Source of the DNA: Dehalococcoidia bacterium | GTDB taxonomy: Bacteria; Chloroflexota; Dehalococcoidia; Tepidiformales; Tepidiformaceae | NCBI GenBank assembly: GCA_007118095.1 | Contig: SKSF01000081.1 | Location: forward strand, 1 to 62,454 | Length of the DNA: 62,454 nucleotides | Reading direction: 5' to 3' | Shown: piece after piece, positions 25,310-34,349 of the stretch | How positions within the stretch are numbered: position 1 is the stretch's first letter | Layout: every line of letters starts with the position of its first letter | The notes under the pieces: model-generated | Seen by the model: the letters and a program-made list of their open reading frames with translations, nothing else | What the model was told of the DNA's origin: nothing | Database searches by the model: none | Program-made: the position numbers and the translations under genes

Positions 25310-26548
25310 ATGACCGATAACCAGGAACAAAAAGACCCACTGCCTACGGGACTGCAGCTCACTGCGCTGGACCCGTCCTTCCGTGAGAACCCCCATCCCA
25401 TCCTCAGGCGCCTGCGTGAAGAGGCGCCAGTCTACGGCGACCCCACGATGGGCCGTTATATCGTGACGAAGGAAGCCCTCGTCGACGAGCTCCTCCGGGA
25501 CCGCTCGATGTCGGTCGAACAGCAGAACGCGAAACCCAGCCCGCTCAACGATGCGCTCGTCCGGCGCCAGCAGCTCCAGGAGGGCCGCCGCCCGAGCATG
25601 CTCTTCCTGGACGACCCCGAACACCAGCGGCTCCGCAAGCTCGTCAACAAGGCGTTCACGCCCCGGGCGGTGGAACGGATGCGGCCGCGGACAGAGGAGA
25701 TCGCGGAGTCCCTGCTCGACGACATCGGCGACGCCGAGACCTTCGACATCATCAACGACTTCTCCGGGCCGCTGCCCACCGTCGTCATCGCCGAAATGCT
25801 GGGCGTGGACCCGGCGCGCCGCAGCGACTTCAAGCGCTGGTCCGATACGACGGTGCTGAGCTTCGTCCCCATGCCAACCGAGGAGCAGGTGCAGCAGATC
25901 ATCGAAGCGCGGGGCAACCTCGATGCCGTCTTCCAGGAGGAGATTACGAAGCGCCGCCAGGAGCCCCGCGAAGACCTCATCGGCGGCATGGTCGCCGCGG
26001 AGGATGCTGGCGACCAGCTCTCCGACGACGAAATCGTCACCATGTGCGGGCTGCTCCTCATTGCCGGGAACGTGACCACCACCGACCTCATCGGCAACGG
26101 CGTTTACACGCTGCTCCAGCATCCCGAGCAGCTCGACCTCCTCCGGCGCGAACCCGGGCGCATAGGGCAGGCTGTGGAAGAGATGCTGCGTTTCGATGGC
26201 CCGGTCACCAACACGGGCCGCATCGCCATGCGCGATATGGAGGTCGGCGGCTGCCCCATCGAAAAGGGCGACAGTACAATGCTCAGCCTCGCGGCCGCCA
26301 ACCGTGACCCCGAGTTCATCGACCGGCCGAACGAGTTCGACATCACCCGCGAGGAAATCGAACACCATGCCTTCGGCGGGGGCGTCCACTATTGCCTCGG
26401 GGCGCAGCTCGCGCGGATGGAAGCGCAGGTCGGGATAAACGCCCTCTTGCGGCGCTTCCCGAACCTGCAACTCGCCGCCGAAAAGCCGGTGCGCCGCAGC
26501 ATCCCCGTCTTCCGCGGGTTCGAACGGCTGCCCGTGAAGGCGCGGTAG
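25310..26548 (+). CDS. cytochrome P450
   Basis: Heme monooxygenase, soluble class I type, 412 residues. Heme-ligand motif FGGGVHYCLGAQLARME near 354; ExxR in the K-helix is EEMLRFDGP; the I-helix reads LLLIAGNVTTTDLIGNG, so the usual acid of AG(D/E)TT is Val-Thr here, with Asn before it. Bacterial CYP family unknown; no ferredoxin or reductase gene is adjacent. TAGGAT (25272-25277) is a likely -10, and the Shine-Dalgarno (GCGGGA) is weak. Substrate unknown. Confidence 0.93.
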   Translation: MTDNQEQKDPLPTGLQLTALDPSFRENPHPILRRLREEAPVYGDPTMGRYIVTKEALVDELLRDRSMSVEQQNAKPSPLNDALVRRQQLQEGRRPSMLFLDDPEHQRLRKLVNKAFTPRAVERMRPRTEEIAESLLDDIGDAETFDIINDFSGPLPTVVIAEMLGVDPARRSDFKRWSDTTVLSFVPMPTEEQVQQIIEARGNLDAVFQEEITKRRQEPREDLIGGMVAAEDAGDQLSDDEIVTMCGLLLIAGNVTTTDLIGNGVYTLLQHPEQLDLLRREPGRIGQAVEEMLRFDGPVTNTGRIAMRDMEVGGCPIEKGDSTMLSLAAANRDPEFIDRPNEFDITREEIEHHAFGGGVHYCLGAQLARMEAQVGINALLRRFPNLQLAAEKPVRRSIPVFRGFERLPVKAR

Positions 26549-26730
26549 AAAAGTCATGGCCCCGGTGATCCGTTCCCCGGGCCACAGCGAAATACCCGGT
26601 AGACACCCCGGGATGTGTCGCCATGTCACCCACAGGGCGGAGGGAAGGGCCCTCCATCAGCACAGGACCGGGCTGCGCCCCCCGTGGCGCGGTCGCAGCG
26701 CTATCACACCGGCCGCCTCCGTGATGCGCT

Positions 26731-27381
26731 GTGAATACCGCGCCACACCGCGGGGCGCCATCCGCACTTCCGGGCTCGCCACCCGGCCAGGGGAGTGACG
26801 CCATCACAGCGCCAGGCGCCGGCGACGCGGATACACGACGCGCAACGACCGACGCGATTGCGCGCGGCGACCCGCGTGCGCTGGCTCAACTCTATGACGA
26901 ATATGCCGCCCGCGCCTTTGGCCTCGCCCTGCGCGTGGTTGGCGACCGCGCCGCAGCGGAGGATGTCGTGCACGATGCGTTCCTCTGGTTCTGGGAAAAC
27001 GCCCACCGGGTCGACGGCGCGCGGGGAAATGCCGGCGCCCTGCTCCTCACCATCACGCACCGGCGCTCGATCGACCATATCCGCCGCCGGTCGCGCACGG
27101 ATGGGCGCACCGGCAGCCTCGACGGGCTGGATCCGGGCGACGAGGAAGCGGTCCACATGCTGACAGGCGTCGAAGAGGCCGCGCTCATCGAACAGGTGCG
27201 GGACTGCATGGAGGCGCTCAACCCGGACCAGCGCGAGGTCATCGAGCTCGCCTACTTTGGCGGCCTGACGCATGCGGAGATTGCCGAGCGGCAGCAGCTC
27301 CCGGGTGGCACCGTGAAGAGCCGCCTGCGCCTTGGGCTCGAAAAACTCCGGTCCATCCTCCAGGTGGAGAAGACAGAATGA
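26731..27381 (+). CDS. ECF-type RNA polymerase sigma factor
   Basis: 216 residues from GTG 26731 (start uncertain, no good ribosome site). The first about 40 residues are disordered. Sigma region 2: ALAQLYDEYAARAFGLALRVVGDRAAAEDVVHDAFLWFW (about 50-90); region 4: LNPDQREVIELAYFGGLTHAEIAERQQLPGGTVKSRL (about 165-205). This organisation fits group 4 (SigK-like) sigma factors. It is followed, with a 4-nt overlap, by a gene for a membrane anti-sigma factor, so its activity is probably held back until the anti-sigma factor is inactivated. The stress signal and target promoters are unknown. Confidence 0.94.
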   Translation: MNTAPHRGAPSALPGSPPGQGSDAITAPGAGDADTRRATTDAIARGDPRALAQLYDEYAARAFGLALRVVGDRAAAEDVVHDAFLWFWENAHRVDGARGNAGALLLTITHRRSIDHIRRRSRTDGRTGSLDGLDPGDEEAVHMLTGVEEAALIEQVRDCMEALNPDQREVIELAYFGGLTHAEIAERQQLPGGTVKSRLRLGLEKLRSILQVEKTE

Positions 27382-28025
27382 CCTGCGAACAGGTCCGAGA
27401 ACTGGAAGCCGCCTTCGTGCTCGGCGCCCTGGACCCGGGCGAGGAGGCCGCCGTGCGCGACCACATCGCGGACTGCAACGCACACGGGGAACTCGCCAGC
27501 AATCGCGCCGCCGCGCTGGTAATCGCCTATACGACGGAGCCGGAGGAACCGCCACACGGCCTCCGCGACCGTATCCTCGCCGACGCAACGGCATCCCCGG
27601 CGAACGAAACGCGCGGCCGCCGGTCCTCTTCGCGGGTACTGGCGGCGGCAGCGGCCGTCGTGGTGCTCCTGGGGGTGAGCGCAGGCGTCGTCGTGCTGAC
27701 GACAGGCTCGGACGGGCCACACACGAACACGTTCACGACCGGCGACGGCATCGAAGTGCACGTGGAGACCGAGTTCGAGCGCGAGGGCGCTTTTCTCGCA
27801 TTCGCGGGGCTCGAACCACCACCGGCCGGGGAACAGTACGTCGCCTGGGTCATCAGGAACGGCGACTGGGTGCGCATCGGCGAATTTCGTCCCGGTGAGG
27901 ACGGCGCCTGGGCCGGCGAGTTCGATTTCGCGTTCGAAGAAGGCGATGCGCTATGCCTGACGCTTTCGGGCACCGAAAGCCCGGCCGACCCGTTCGGCGA
28001 ACCGTTGTTCATCGAGCCGGTATAG
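27378..28025 (+). CDS. RskA-type membrane anti-sigma factor
   Basis: 215 residues, start ATGA-overlapped with the sigma gene. N-terminal cytoplasmic anti-sigma domain: MTCEQVRELEAAFVLGALDPGEEAAVRDHIADCNAH, whose HIADCNAH is an H-x3-C-x2-H version of the zinc-binding HxxxCxxC motif. One membrane helix (about 85-108), then an extracytoplasmic beta-rich domain with YVAWVIRNGDWVRIGEF, typical of RskA/DUF-type sensor domains. It should sequester the upstream sigma factor at the membrane and release it after proteolysis. The stop lies 6 nt from the convergent GH36-like gene. Confidence 0.9.
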   Translation: MTCEQVRELEAAFVLGALDPGEEAAVRDHIADCNAHGELASNRAAALVIAYTTEPEEPPHGLRDRILADATASPANETRGRRSSSRVLAAAAAVVVLLGVSAGVVVLTTGSDGPHTNTFTTGDGIEVHVETEFEREGAFLAFAGLEPPPAGEQYVAWVIRNGDWVRIGEFRPGEDGAWAGEFDFAFEEGDALCLTLSGTESPADPFGEPLFIEPV

Positions 28026-28031
28026 CAGCCG

Positions 28032-29957
28032 TCAGTCGAACCAGCGGCGTTCGCCCGGCTGCAGCACCACCGGGTGCGCGCGTCCACGCACGTCCACCGC
28101 GACCACTCGCGGCCGATGGAGGTCGTTGCCGACCTGGATGCGCCCGCTCACAGGGCGCTGGTAGAGCCGCGCGAACTGAATATGCCCGGTATCGCCAAAC
28201 ACGTGCGGTTCTGGCCCCGGGGCGCTGACCTGCCAGAGCGTCGCATCGAACGGGCCGAGGTGCAGGTCACCCTTACCCAGCACTTCGCCGCGGAAAACGT
28301 CGAATGCCAGTTCGCCCGCATCGAGATGCTCGTCCGCGTGGACCCACTCGTCCTCGTCGCTCCAGTTCAGCACGCCAACGAGCGCCCGCCCGTCGCCAAG
28401 CGGCGCGCGGAAGGCGAACGGCACGGGCCCGTCTCCCGGGTCCTCGGGCTCTGCGGCGACGCGTGCGGGAGGGAGCACAACCTCGGCAATAGCGCGCCGC
28501 CCGGTGCTCATGCGGCGCAGGTCATCGCCGACGAACACCATGCCGCCAGAGAGCGCGGCAGCAGCGAGCATGAACCGAATTTCCGCCAGCGAAAGCCCCG
28601 AGTCCTCGCCCACCAGCAGGCCACCAGCGTCATTTGCCCACCACCGCATATGCATGAAGTTTCGCTGCAGCGTGAGCTCCATGGCGAGGCGCATCGCCTC
28701 GCCCGCCTCTTCGCCCGCAGCGATGTCGGGCCCGGTCCGCATGCCTTCAACTGTCCCAACGGCCGGTAGGAAGAGGCTATCGCCGCCCTGCAGAAAGACC
28801 TGCCGGCCGGCCGCTTCGCGGATGATTTCCAGGCCGCGCCGCAGGTTTGCCGGGGCCGTGAAGGAAGGATCGTGGTACACGACCTCGACGGACGACTGTG
28901 CGGCGTGTCGCAGGCTGTCGAGCTCCAGGTACTGGTATCCCCACTCGGCGGTGATCGTGGTCACCACCTCGCTGAGCCACCCCTGTGCGCCGGGATGCGA
29001 GCAGTCCAGCACTGCGCTCGGGCCGCGGCCAGTCTCCACCATGACGCGGTCGCCGCTGTGGGTGGTCAGTGCCATCTCGGGGTGATCCCGCAACGCCTGT
29101 GAGTCCTCGTGCAGGAGAAACGGTTCGATGCACAGCCCGGGGCGATAGCCAGCGTCGCCGATCTGCGCCGCCAACGCCGCCATCCCCGATGGAAATCGGC
29201 TTGCGGCCTGCAACCAGTCGCCAGGACGGTCGGCGTACGTGCCCGCATCGACGTATTCGACCGGCAACCCCGAGACCTGCAACTCGTGCAGGTTGGCGAC
29301 GACATCCGCCTCGGTCACGCGGTCTCCAAAGACGTACCGGGACGACCAGCCCGTCGGGATGTGCGCGGGGACGCGCGCGTGCATCCCGGGAGCGACGGCG
29401 CCGGCATACCCGGCCGCCAGGGCATTCAGGTCCGCGCCCTCGCGGATCCACAGTGACGGCAGGGTGAGGGCCCCACCCGGCTCAATCGTCGTCGCTTCAA
29501 AGTCGACCGTCACCCGCAGGGCAGTGAGCTCGATCTCGCCCTCGCCCAGGTCCAGGGTGAAATCGACCAGGAACCGGTCGCCCTGCAGCGCACCGATGAA
29601 CAGCGCCGGGGGTTGCCGCACCGGGATGACGAAGCCCAGGTAATCCTCGCCCTGGTAGCGTTGCGTGCCGTCGTCGAGCGCCTCGTACCGGCCCGGGCCA
29701 TCGTATTCCGGGGGCTCATCGCCGAAGGCATGCACAAGCGCATCGCTGCCGCTGCTGCGCCCGTGCAGCCACGCATAGCCGGACACCGCGGGCGCATCAA
29801 GGCCGGCGCGCAGGTGTACCCGCCCCGGCGTCACCGGTTCACTGCCGTTGTTGATGACCGTGAAGTCGAGCCGGTGCGCCGCGCGGTCATACATTGAAGC
29901 GAGGTCGAGGCCGCAGGGCTCCAGCTCAAACTCGAGGTCCCAGGGCAAGCCTGTCAT
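28032..29957 (-). CDS. GH36/alpha-galactosidase-like glycoside hydrolase
   Basis: 641 residues: an N-terminal beta-sandwich (about 1-195), a TIM-barrel (about 200-520) and a C-terminal beta domain. PTGWSSRYVFGDRVTEADVV opens the barrel; LELDSLRHAA carries the likely nucleophile Asp, and GMRTGPDIA the likely acid/base Asp, matching the positions of GH36/GH27-type retaining enzymes. No signal peptide, so it acts inside the cell on imported oligosaccharides. It is the third gene of a tightly overlapping operon with galK and a sugar-phosphate nucleotidyltransferase, which supports an alpha-galactoside substrate; the exact linkage is inference. Confidence 0.82.
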   Translation of the reverse strand: MTGLPWDLEFELEPCGLDLASMYDRAAHRLDFTVINNGSEPVTPGRVHLRAGLDAPAVSGYAWLHGRSSGSDALVHAFGDEPPEYDGPGRYEALDDGTQRYQGEDYLGFVIPVRQPPALFIGALQGDRFLVDFTLDLGEGEIELTALRVTVDFEATTIEPGGALTLPSLWIREGADLNALAAGYAGAVAPGMHARVPAHIPTGWSSRYVFGDRVTEADVVANLHELQVSGLPVEYVDAGTYADRPGDWLQAASRFPSGMAALAAQIGDAGYRPGLCIEPFLLHEDSQALRDHPEMALTTHSGDRVMVETGRGPSAVLDCSHPGAQGWLSEVVTTITAEWGYQYLELDSLRHAAQSSVEVVYHDPSFTAPANLRRGLEIIREAAGRQVFLQGGDSLFLPAVGTVEGMRTGPDIAAGEEAGEAMRLAMELTLQRNFMHMRWWANDAGGLLVGEDSGLSLAEIRFMLAAAALSGGMVFVGDDLRRMSTGRRAIAEVVLPPARVAAEPEDPGDGPVPFAFRAPLGDGRALVGVLNWSDEDEWVHADEHLDAGELAFDVFRGEVLGKGDLHLGPFDATLWQVSAPGPEPHVFGDTGHIQFARLYQRPVSGRIQVGNDLHRPRVVAVDVRGRAHPVVLQPGERRWFD

Positions 29958-30688
29958 GGGCGGCCTCCGAACGTCCGCCGGGCCTCTTTGAGGTTCTCCG
30001 GCGTTCCAATATCAAACCAGGGGCCCTCGACAGGGACGGCGCGGACACGCCGGCCATTCTTGACCAGCGTTGCAATGGCGTCGGTCAGATCGTATTCCCC
30101 GCGTTCCGAGGGCTCCAGCTTTTCGATGATGGGCCAGATTGCCGGTGGCAGGACGCCGAGGCCGGCATTGTTCCACGGGGTTTCTGAGGTGCCAGGCGCT
30201 GGCTTCTCCACAATGTTCGTCACGTCCCCATCACCGGAAGGGTCGTCGACGTACACGGCTGCCCCCTCGGCAGGGTCATCGACGGGGTTCACGGCAATGG
30301 CCGCGCCCGTGAAACGCGAAGCCTGCACCACGCGCTGGTAGTTCGCCGGTTCGACCAGGATATCGCCCCAGCTAAAGATGAACGGCTCGTTGTCGGCAAA
30401 CTCGCGTGCCAGCTCAAGCGCTTTTGCACTGCCGTTCAGCTCCTCCTGCCGGAAATAGGTAATGGTAGCCGCGGCGACTGAACCGTTGCCCAGTTCCGTC
30501 TCTATCTCGTGGCCCAGGTAGCCGGTGACGATGGCCACGCTGCGAATGCCCGCCTGCAGGAGCCCGTCGAGCTGGTGGACGATGATCGGCCGGCCGGCGA
30601 CCGGGATGAGCGGCTTTGGCGTGCGCCCGGTTACCTCGCCCAGTCGGCTGCCACGGCCGGCGGCCAGGATGATCGCCTGGGTCGTCAT
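29954..30688 (-). CDS. sugar-1-phosphate nucleotidyltransferase
   Basis: 244 residues, NTP_transferase family: AIILAAGRGSRLGEVTGRTPKPLIPVAGRPII (5-36) binds the NTP; FSWGDILVEP replaces the more common 'GD' metal site; NNAGLGVL and the C-terminal EGPWFDIGTPENL are family hallmarks. No C-terminal acyltransferase domain, so it is like RmlA/MurU-type monofunctional enzymes. It overlaps galK and the GH36-like gene by 4 nt at either end, so it very probably works on their product, galactose 1-phosphate. Base specificity (UTP or dTTP) cannot be read off. Its place is where galT would stand in a Leloir operon. Confidence 0.88.
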   Translation of the reverse strand: MTTQAIILAAGRGSRLGEVTGRTPKPLIPVAGRPIIVHQLDGLLQAGIRSVAIVTGYLGHEIETELGNGSVAAATITYFRQEELNGSAKALELAREFADNEPFIFSWGDILVEPANYQRVVQASRFTGAAIAVNPVDDPAEGAAVYVDDPSGDGDVTNIVEKPAPGTSETPWNNAGLGVLPPAIWPIIEKLEPSERGEYDLTDAIATLVKNGRRVRAVPVEGPWFDIGTPENLKEARRTFGGRP

Positions 30689-31932
30689 ACCACTTCGTAC
30701 CCCCCGGATGCTTCGACCGGGAAGGCTGGCGCGCCGCCGGTTACGCCCTGCGCCGCCTCGATCACCCCATCAACCGCACCCGGCGGGCAGGCCGCCAGCG
30801 CATGCCCGCCAAAACCGGCGCCCGTGAGGCGCGCCCCGAATGCGCCAGCTCGCCGCATGGCCGCGCAAAGCTTGTCGAGCCGGCCGGTACTGCACTCCAT
30901 GTGCTCGCGCAGACTCTGGTGCGAACCGTTCAGTGTCTCACCGAAGGCCTTCAGGTCGCCTGCTTCGAGGGCGGCGACAGCCGCATTGACCCGCTCAGCT
31001 TCCGAAAGGATATGGAGCGCAACGCCCCGGACGGGCGCCGGTCGATCGATTTCCCACGAGCCCACGCTGAAGCGGGCGAGCTTCGAGATCGGGATGCGCG
31101 CCTGGTCCCCGATCTCCTTCACTGTCCCGTGCGGCTGGAGCTCCTCGGCAAGCAGGTCCACGACATCAATCTCGGCAATGTCCCCCAGGCGCAAAGGAAA
31201 GGACGGTTCCACGCCCAACTTTTCCGCCAGGACGGCGGTCGCAAGGCGCATCCCGATAACCCGCCCGTTGTAGGCGTCCCGCGCGGCGCCGCCCTTTGGC
31301 GCGTCTTCGCCAGACGAGGCGACCACGAACGCCAGTCCTGCCGGCAAGGGGACCGGGCGGTGCTGGAACGGGTAGAAATCGATACGCAGCGCATGGCCCG
31401 CCAAAGCGTGCGCGATGACCTGCTGGTCCATGCCACCAGTTTCGACACCCGCCGTGCGCTCTGCCTCCGCCGCGCGCTTCGCGATAGTGTCGCGGTCGAG
31501 CCCGCCATCCCAGGCTGCGTCCAGCGCGGCCATCAGCCCCACGCTGAACGCCGACGACGAGCTCAACCCGCCCCCGTGCGGCAAATCACCAGCCACAGCG
31601 ACGACCGCACCGCAGCCCGGCGCGACGTCGTTCATCCGCTGGACGACGCCGGCTGCGTAGGCTTGCCATCCACGTGCCGCCGCCGAACCGCCATCCCGCG
31701 GCAGCTCGGCGATGCCATCAAATCCCGCCGAGACCACCCGGACCGCAGGATCATCGGTCGGGGCAATCGCAACCTGGAGTGCCCGGTCGATAGCCATCGG
31801 GAGTACCGGGAGGTGCGCGTAGTCCGTATGCTCGCCAACCAGGTTGACGCGGCCTGGGGCGCGCACGGTCACCGCCGGGCTCATACCGAATGTCTCCTGG
31901 AGCAACGCCTGCGCGTCGTGGGCCGTTGTCAT
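30685..31932 (-). CDS. galK: galactokinase (GHMP family)
   Basis: Phosphorylates galactose at C1. 415 residues with the galactokinase signature GRVNLVGEHTDYAHLPVLPMAI (about 27-48), the GHMP phosphate loop HGGGLSSSSAFSVG (about 124) and the C-terminal GAFGARLTGAGFGGHALA. Some GHMP kinases with this signature accept other sugars, such as GalNAc or arabinose. First gene of a minus-strand operon with the nucleotidyltransferase and the GH36-like hydrolase, each overlapping by 4 nt. Probably leaderless: TAGATT (31944-31939) is 6 nt before the ATG with no Shine-Dalgarno. Confidence 0.93.
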   Translation of the reverse strand: MTTAHDAQALLQETFGMSPAVTVRAPGRVNLVGEHTDYAHLPVLPMAIDRALQVAIAPTDDPAVRVVSAGFDGIAELPRDGGSAAARGWQAYAAGVVQRMNDVAPGCGAVVAVAGDLPHGGGLSSSSAFSVGLMAALDAAWDGGLDRDTIAKRAAEAERTAGVETGGMDQQVIAHALAGHALRIDFYPFQHRPVPLPAGLAFVVASSGEDAPKGGAARDAYNGRVIGMRLATAVLAEKLGVEPSFPLRLGDIAEIDVVDLLAEELQPHGTVKEIGDQARIPISKLARFSVGSWEIDRPAPVRGVALHILSEAERVNAAVAALEAGDLKAFGETLNGSHQSLREHMECSTGRLDKLCAAMRRAGAFGARLTGAGFGGHALAACPPGAVDGVIEAAQGVTGGAPAFPVEASGGYEVV

Positions 31933-31966
31933 GGTTCGAATCTACCACTGCGCCCGTCTGCAGGCT

Positions 31967-33388
31967 TCAGCGCGCCACTGGCGGGTGCTGTTTCCACCAC
32001 GGCCGTACCTGCTCCATCGCGTGCGCGAGCTGCAACACGCCGAACTCATCGCGATACCGCCCAACCACCTGCAGGCCGACCGGCAGGCCATCGCGGGTGA
32101 AACCGGCTGGCACGGACGCGGCCGGGTGCGCCGTCGCGCTGATGTACCACGCCGACCGCATCCAATCGATGTAGTTCGCCATCGGTACCCCGTTGATGGA
32201 TTCCGGGTACTCGACGGAGATATCGAACGGCGGGACCTGGGCGACCGGGCACAGGAAGAACTCGAATTCCCCCATGAACGCGGCGAAACGCTCGAACAGC
32301 TCGGTCCGGGCACGCTCGGCGGCGGCAATCTCCGGCCCGGTAAGCTTCCGCCCCTGTTCGATGTTCCAGGCGACGGTGCTCTTCACCTGGTCACGGTGCG
32401 CATCGAGCACTGGCCCCAGGGACGCTTCCATGTTGAGCGCACGGGACACGAGAAACGCCTCTTCGGCGCCGGCAAACGCGGGCGTCACATCGAATACCTC
32501 GCAGCCCAGCTCGTCCAGCACCTGCCGCTGCGCTTTCAGGGCCTCCGAAACGCGGGCGTCCACGGGTAGCCCGCCCAGGTCCGCCGACCACGCCACGCGC
32601 ACGCGGGCGAAGTCACGTTCGAGCGGCGCGAGAAACGCCTCGCCCGGTTCCGTGATGGAGAGGGGAACCCGCGGGTCGGGGCCGGCAATCGCCGCGAGCA
32701 TCAGCGCGGCGTCTGCCGCCGTCCGTGCCATTGGTCCCTGCACGTTCAGTGGAGACCAGCCGGTAGCTGATGGCCAGCCTGGCACACGGCCCGGCGAGGT
32801 GCGCAGGCCAAAGACGTTGCAATAGGAGGCGGGGTTGCGCAGCGAACCGCCGACGTCGCTGCCGTCGGCCAGGGGCGCCATGCCACACGCGAGCGCGACC
32901 GCGGCGCCGCCAGAGCTCCCCCCACAGGTTTTCGAAAGGTCGTACGGGTTGCTGGTCGCGCCAAACACCTCGTTAAACGTCTGGGAGCCGGCGCCGAACT
33001 CGGGCGTGTTGGTCTTGCCCAGCGTGATCGCGCCAGCAGCCCGGAACCGTTCAACAATGAGCGCATCGCGGTCGGGCACAAAGTCCGCGAAGATCGGCGA
33101 GCCCTGCGTCGTCCGGATGCCGCGCGTCGGGAAGAGGTCCTTGTGGAGCACCGGGAGCCCGTGGAGGATGCCGGCGAACTCCCCCCGCGCGATGCGCCGG
33201 TCGGCCATCGCAGCAACATCGAGCGCCTGTTCGCCGACCAGTGTGACCACGGCGTTCACCTTCGGGTTGACCCGCTCAATCTGCGCAAGGTGCGCTTCCA
33301 CCACCTCGCGCGCGGAGAGTTCTTTGGTGCGGAGGCGCTTCGCGAGTTCCGTCGCTGGCTGAAAGCACAGTTCCTCGGTTGTTTTCAT
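31967..33388 (-). CDS. amidase-signature (GatA-like) amidohydrolase
   Basis: 473 residues from ATG 33388 (MKTTEELCFQPATELAKRLR). The Ser-cisSer-Lys triad is visible: Lys in HGLPVLHKDLF (about 80), cis-Ser in GGSSGGAAVALA and nucleophile Ser in SDVGGSLRNPASY. The reading frame runs on upstream, but TACGCT (33402-33397) 8 nt before this ATG and no Shine-Dalgarno suggest a leaderless start here. No gatB or gatC nearby, so it is a metabolic amidase, not the tRNA amidotransferase; substrate unknown. Between galK and a divergent PECR-like SDR. Confidence 0.9.
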   Translation of the reverse strand: MKTTEELCFQPATELAKRLRTKELSAREVVEAHLAQIERVNPKVNAVVTLVGEQALDVAAMADRRIARGEFAGILHGLPVLHKDLFPTRGIRTTQGSPIFADFVPDRDALIVERFRAAGAITLGKTNTPEFGAGSQTFNEVFGATSNPYDLSKTCGGSSGGAAVALACGMAPLADGSDVGGSLRNPASYCNVFGLRTSPGRVPGWPSATGWSPLNVQGPMARTAADAALMLAAIAGPDPRVPLSITEPGEAFLAPLERDFARVRVAWSADLGGLPVDARVSEALKAQRQVLDELGCEVFDVTPAFAGAEEAFLVSRALNMEASLGPVLDAHRDQVKSTVAWNIEQGRKLTGPEIAAAERARTELFERFAAFMGEFEFFLCPVAQVPPFDISVEYPESINGVPMANYIDWMRSAWYISATAHPAASVPAGFTRDGLPVGLQVVGRYRDEFGVLQLAHAMEQVRPWWKQHPPVAR

Positions 33389-33500
33389 GGCGCGACAGCG
33401 TACACCAGCCGGGAGCAGTGAGCCCTCCTCGCGTAGACTGCGCCGCAAGCTAAGCACCGGTGCCGCCTCATGGAGGCGCCGACAGGATTGAGGAGCCCGT

Positions 33501-34340
33501 ATGAGTGACCACACCACCGACCCCATGGGCGTTTTTGCCCCCGGCATCTTTGAAGGAAAGACCGCCGTGGTGACAGGCGGCGGGCGCGGTATCGGAAAGG
33601 CCATCGCGCTTGGCTTCGCGCGGCTCGGCGCCGACGTCGTCATCGCCAGCCGCAAGCCGGAGAACCTGGAACCAACCGCCGGGGAGATACGCGCGGCGGG
33701 TGTGAAGTGCCTGCCGGTGACCATGTCCATTCGCGAACCGGACCAGGTGGACCACCTGGTCGAAGAGACGCTTGGGAACTTCGGGAAGATCGACTTCCTC
33801 GTCAACAACGCTGGCGGCCAGTTCCCGGCAAAGCCCTGGGACATCTCGGATTCTGGCTGGCGCGCAGTCGTCGACCTCAACCTGAACGGCACATGGAACA
33901 TGTGTAACCGAGTGGGAAAGCACATGCTCGGACGGCGCGAGGGGGCCATCGTCAATATCGTGCATGTCTACTCGTTTGACCGGGGTGCGCCGGCGTTCAT
34001 CCACTCGGGCGCCGCGCGGGCAGGCGTGGTCAACATGACGCGCACGCTCGCGTACTACTACGCCCGACACGGCGTCCGAGTGAACGCCCTCGCACCCGGC
34101 AGCGTCGGCACGGAAGGGCTGCGCGAAGAGGAATACGCGAAGGCCGACGACGACGATTACGAAGCGACGCAGGTACGCGACATCCCATCGCACCGGCTCG
34201 GCCGCCCTGAAGAGGTTGCAGCCACGGCCGCCTTCCTCTGTTCGCCCGCAGGCGCCTACGTCAACGGCGCGGCAATCATGGCCGACGGGGGCCAGTACCT
34301 GGGGCCGTGGACGGACATGTGGGATGTCGAAACGATATGA
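33501..34340 (+). CDS. PECR-like SDR (putative trans-2-enoyl-CoA reductase)
   Basis: 279 residues, start supported by GAGGAG. Rossmann motif GGGRGIGKAIA (about 26-36), NNAGGQFPAKPWDIS. The usual Tyr-x3-Lys is replaced by HSGAARAG, i.e. His and Arg; this is exactly the form found in peroxisomal trans-2-enoyl-CoA reductase (PECR) and related 2,4-dienoyl-CoA reductase-type SDRs, which reduce C=C bonds of acyl-CoA. So this is a subfamily trait, not decay. It fits the other acyl-CoA genes of the window. A TAGACT -10 lies at 33436-33441. Converges with the TAP-family gene 9 nt away. Confidence 0.85.
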   Translation: MSDHTTDPMGVFAPGIFEGKTAVVTGGGRGIGKAIALGFARLGADVVIASRKPENLEPTAGEIRAAGVKCLPVTMSIREPDQVDHLVEETLGNFGKIDFLVNNAGGQFPAKPWDISDSGWRAVVDLNLNGTWNMCNRVGKHMLGRREGAIVNIVHVYSFDRGAPAFIHSGAARAGVVNMTRTLAYYYARHGVRVNALAPGSVGTEGLREEEYAKADDDDYEATQVRDIPSHRLGRPEEVAATAAFLCSPAGAYVNGAAIMADGGQYLGPWTDMWDVETI

Positions 34341-34349
34341 GAGCGCTGC

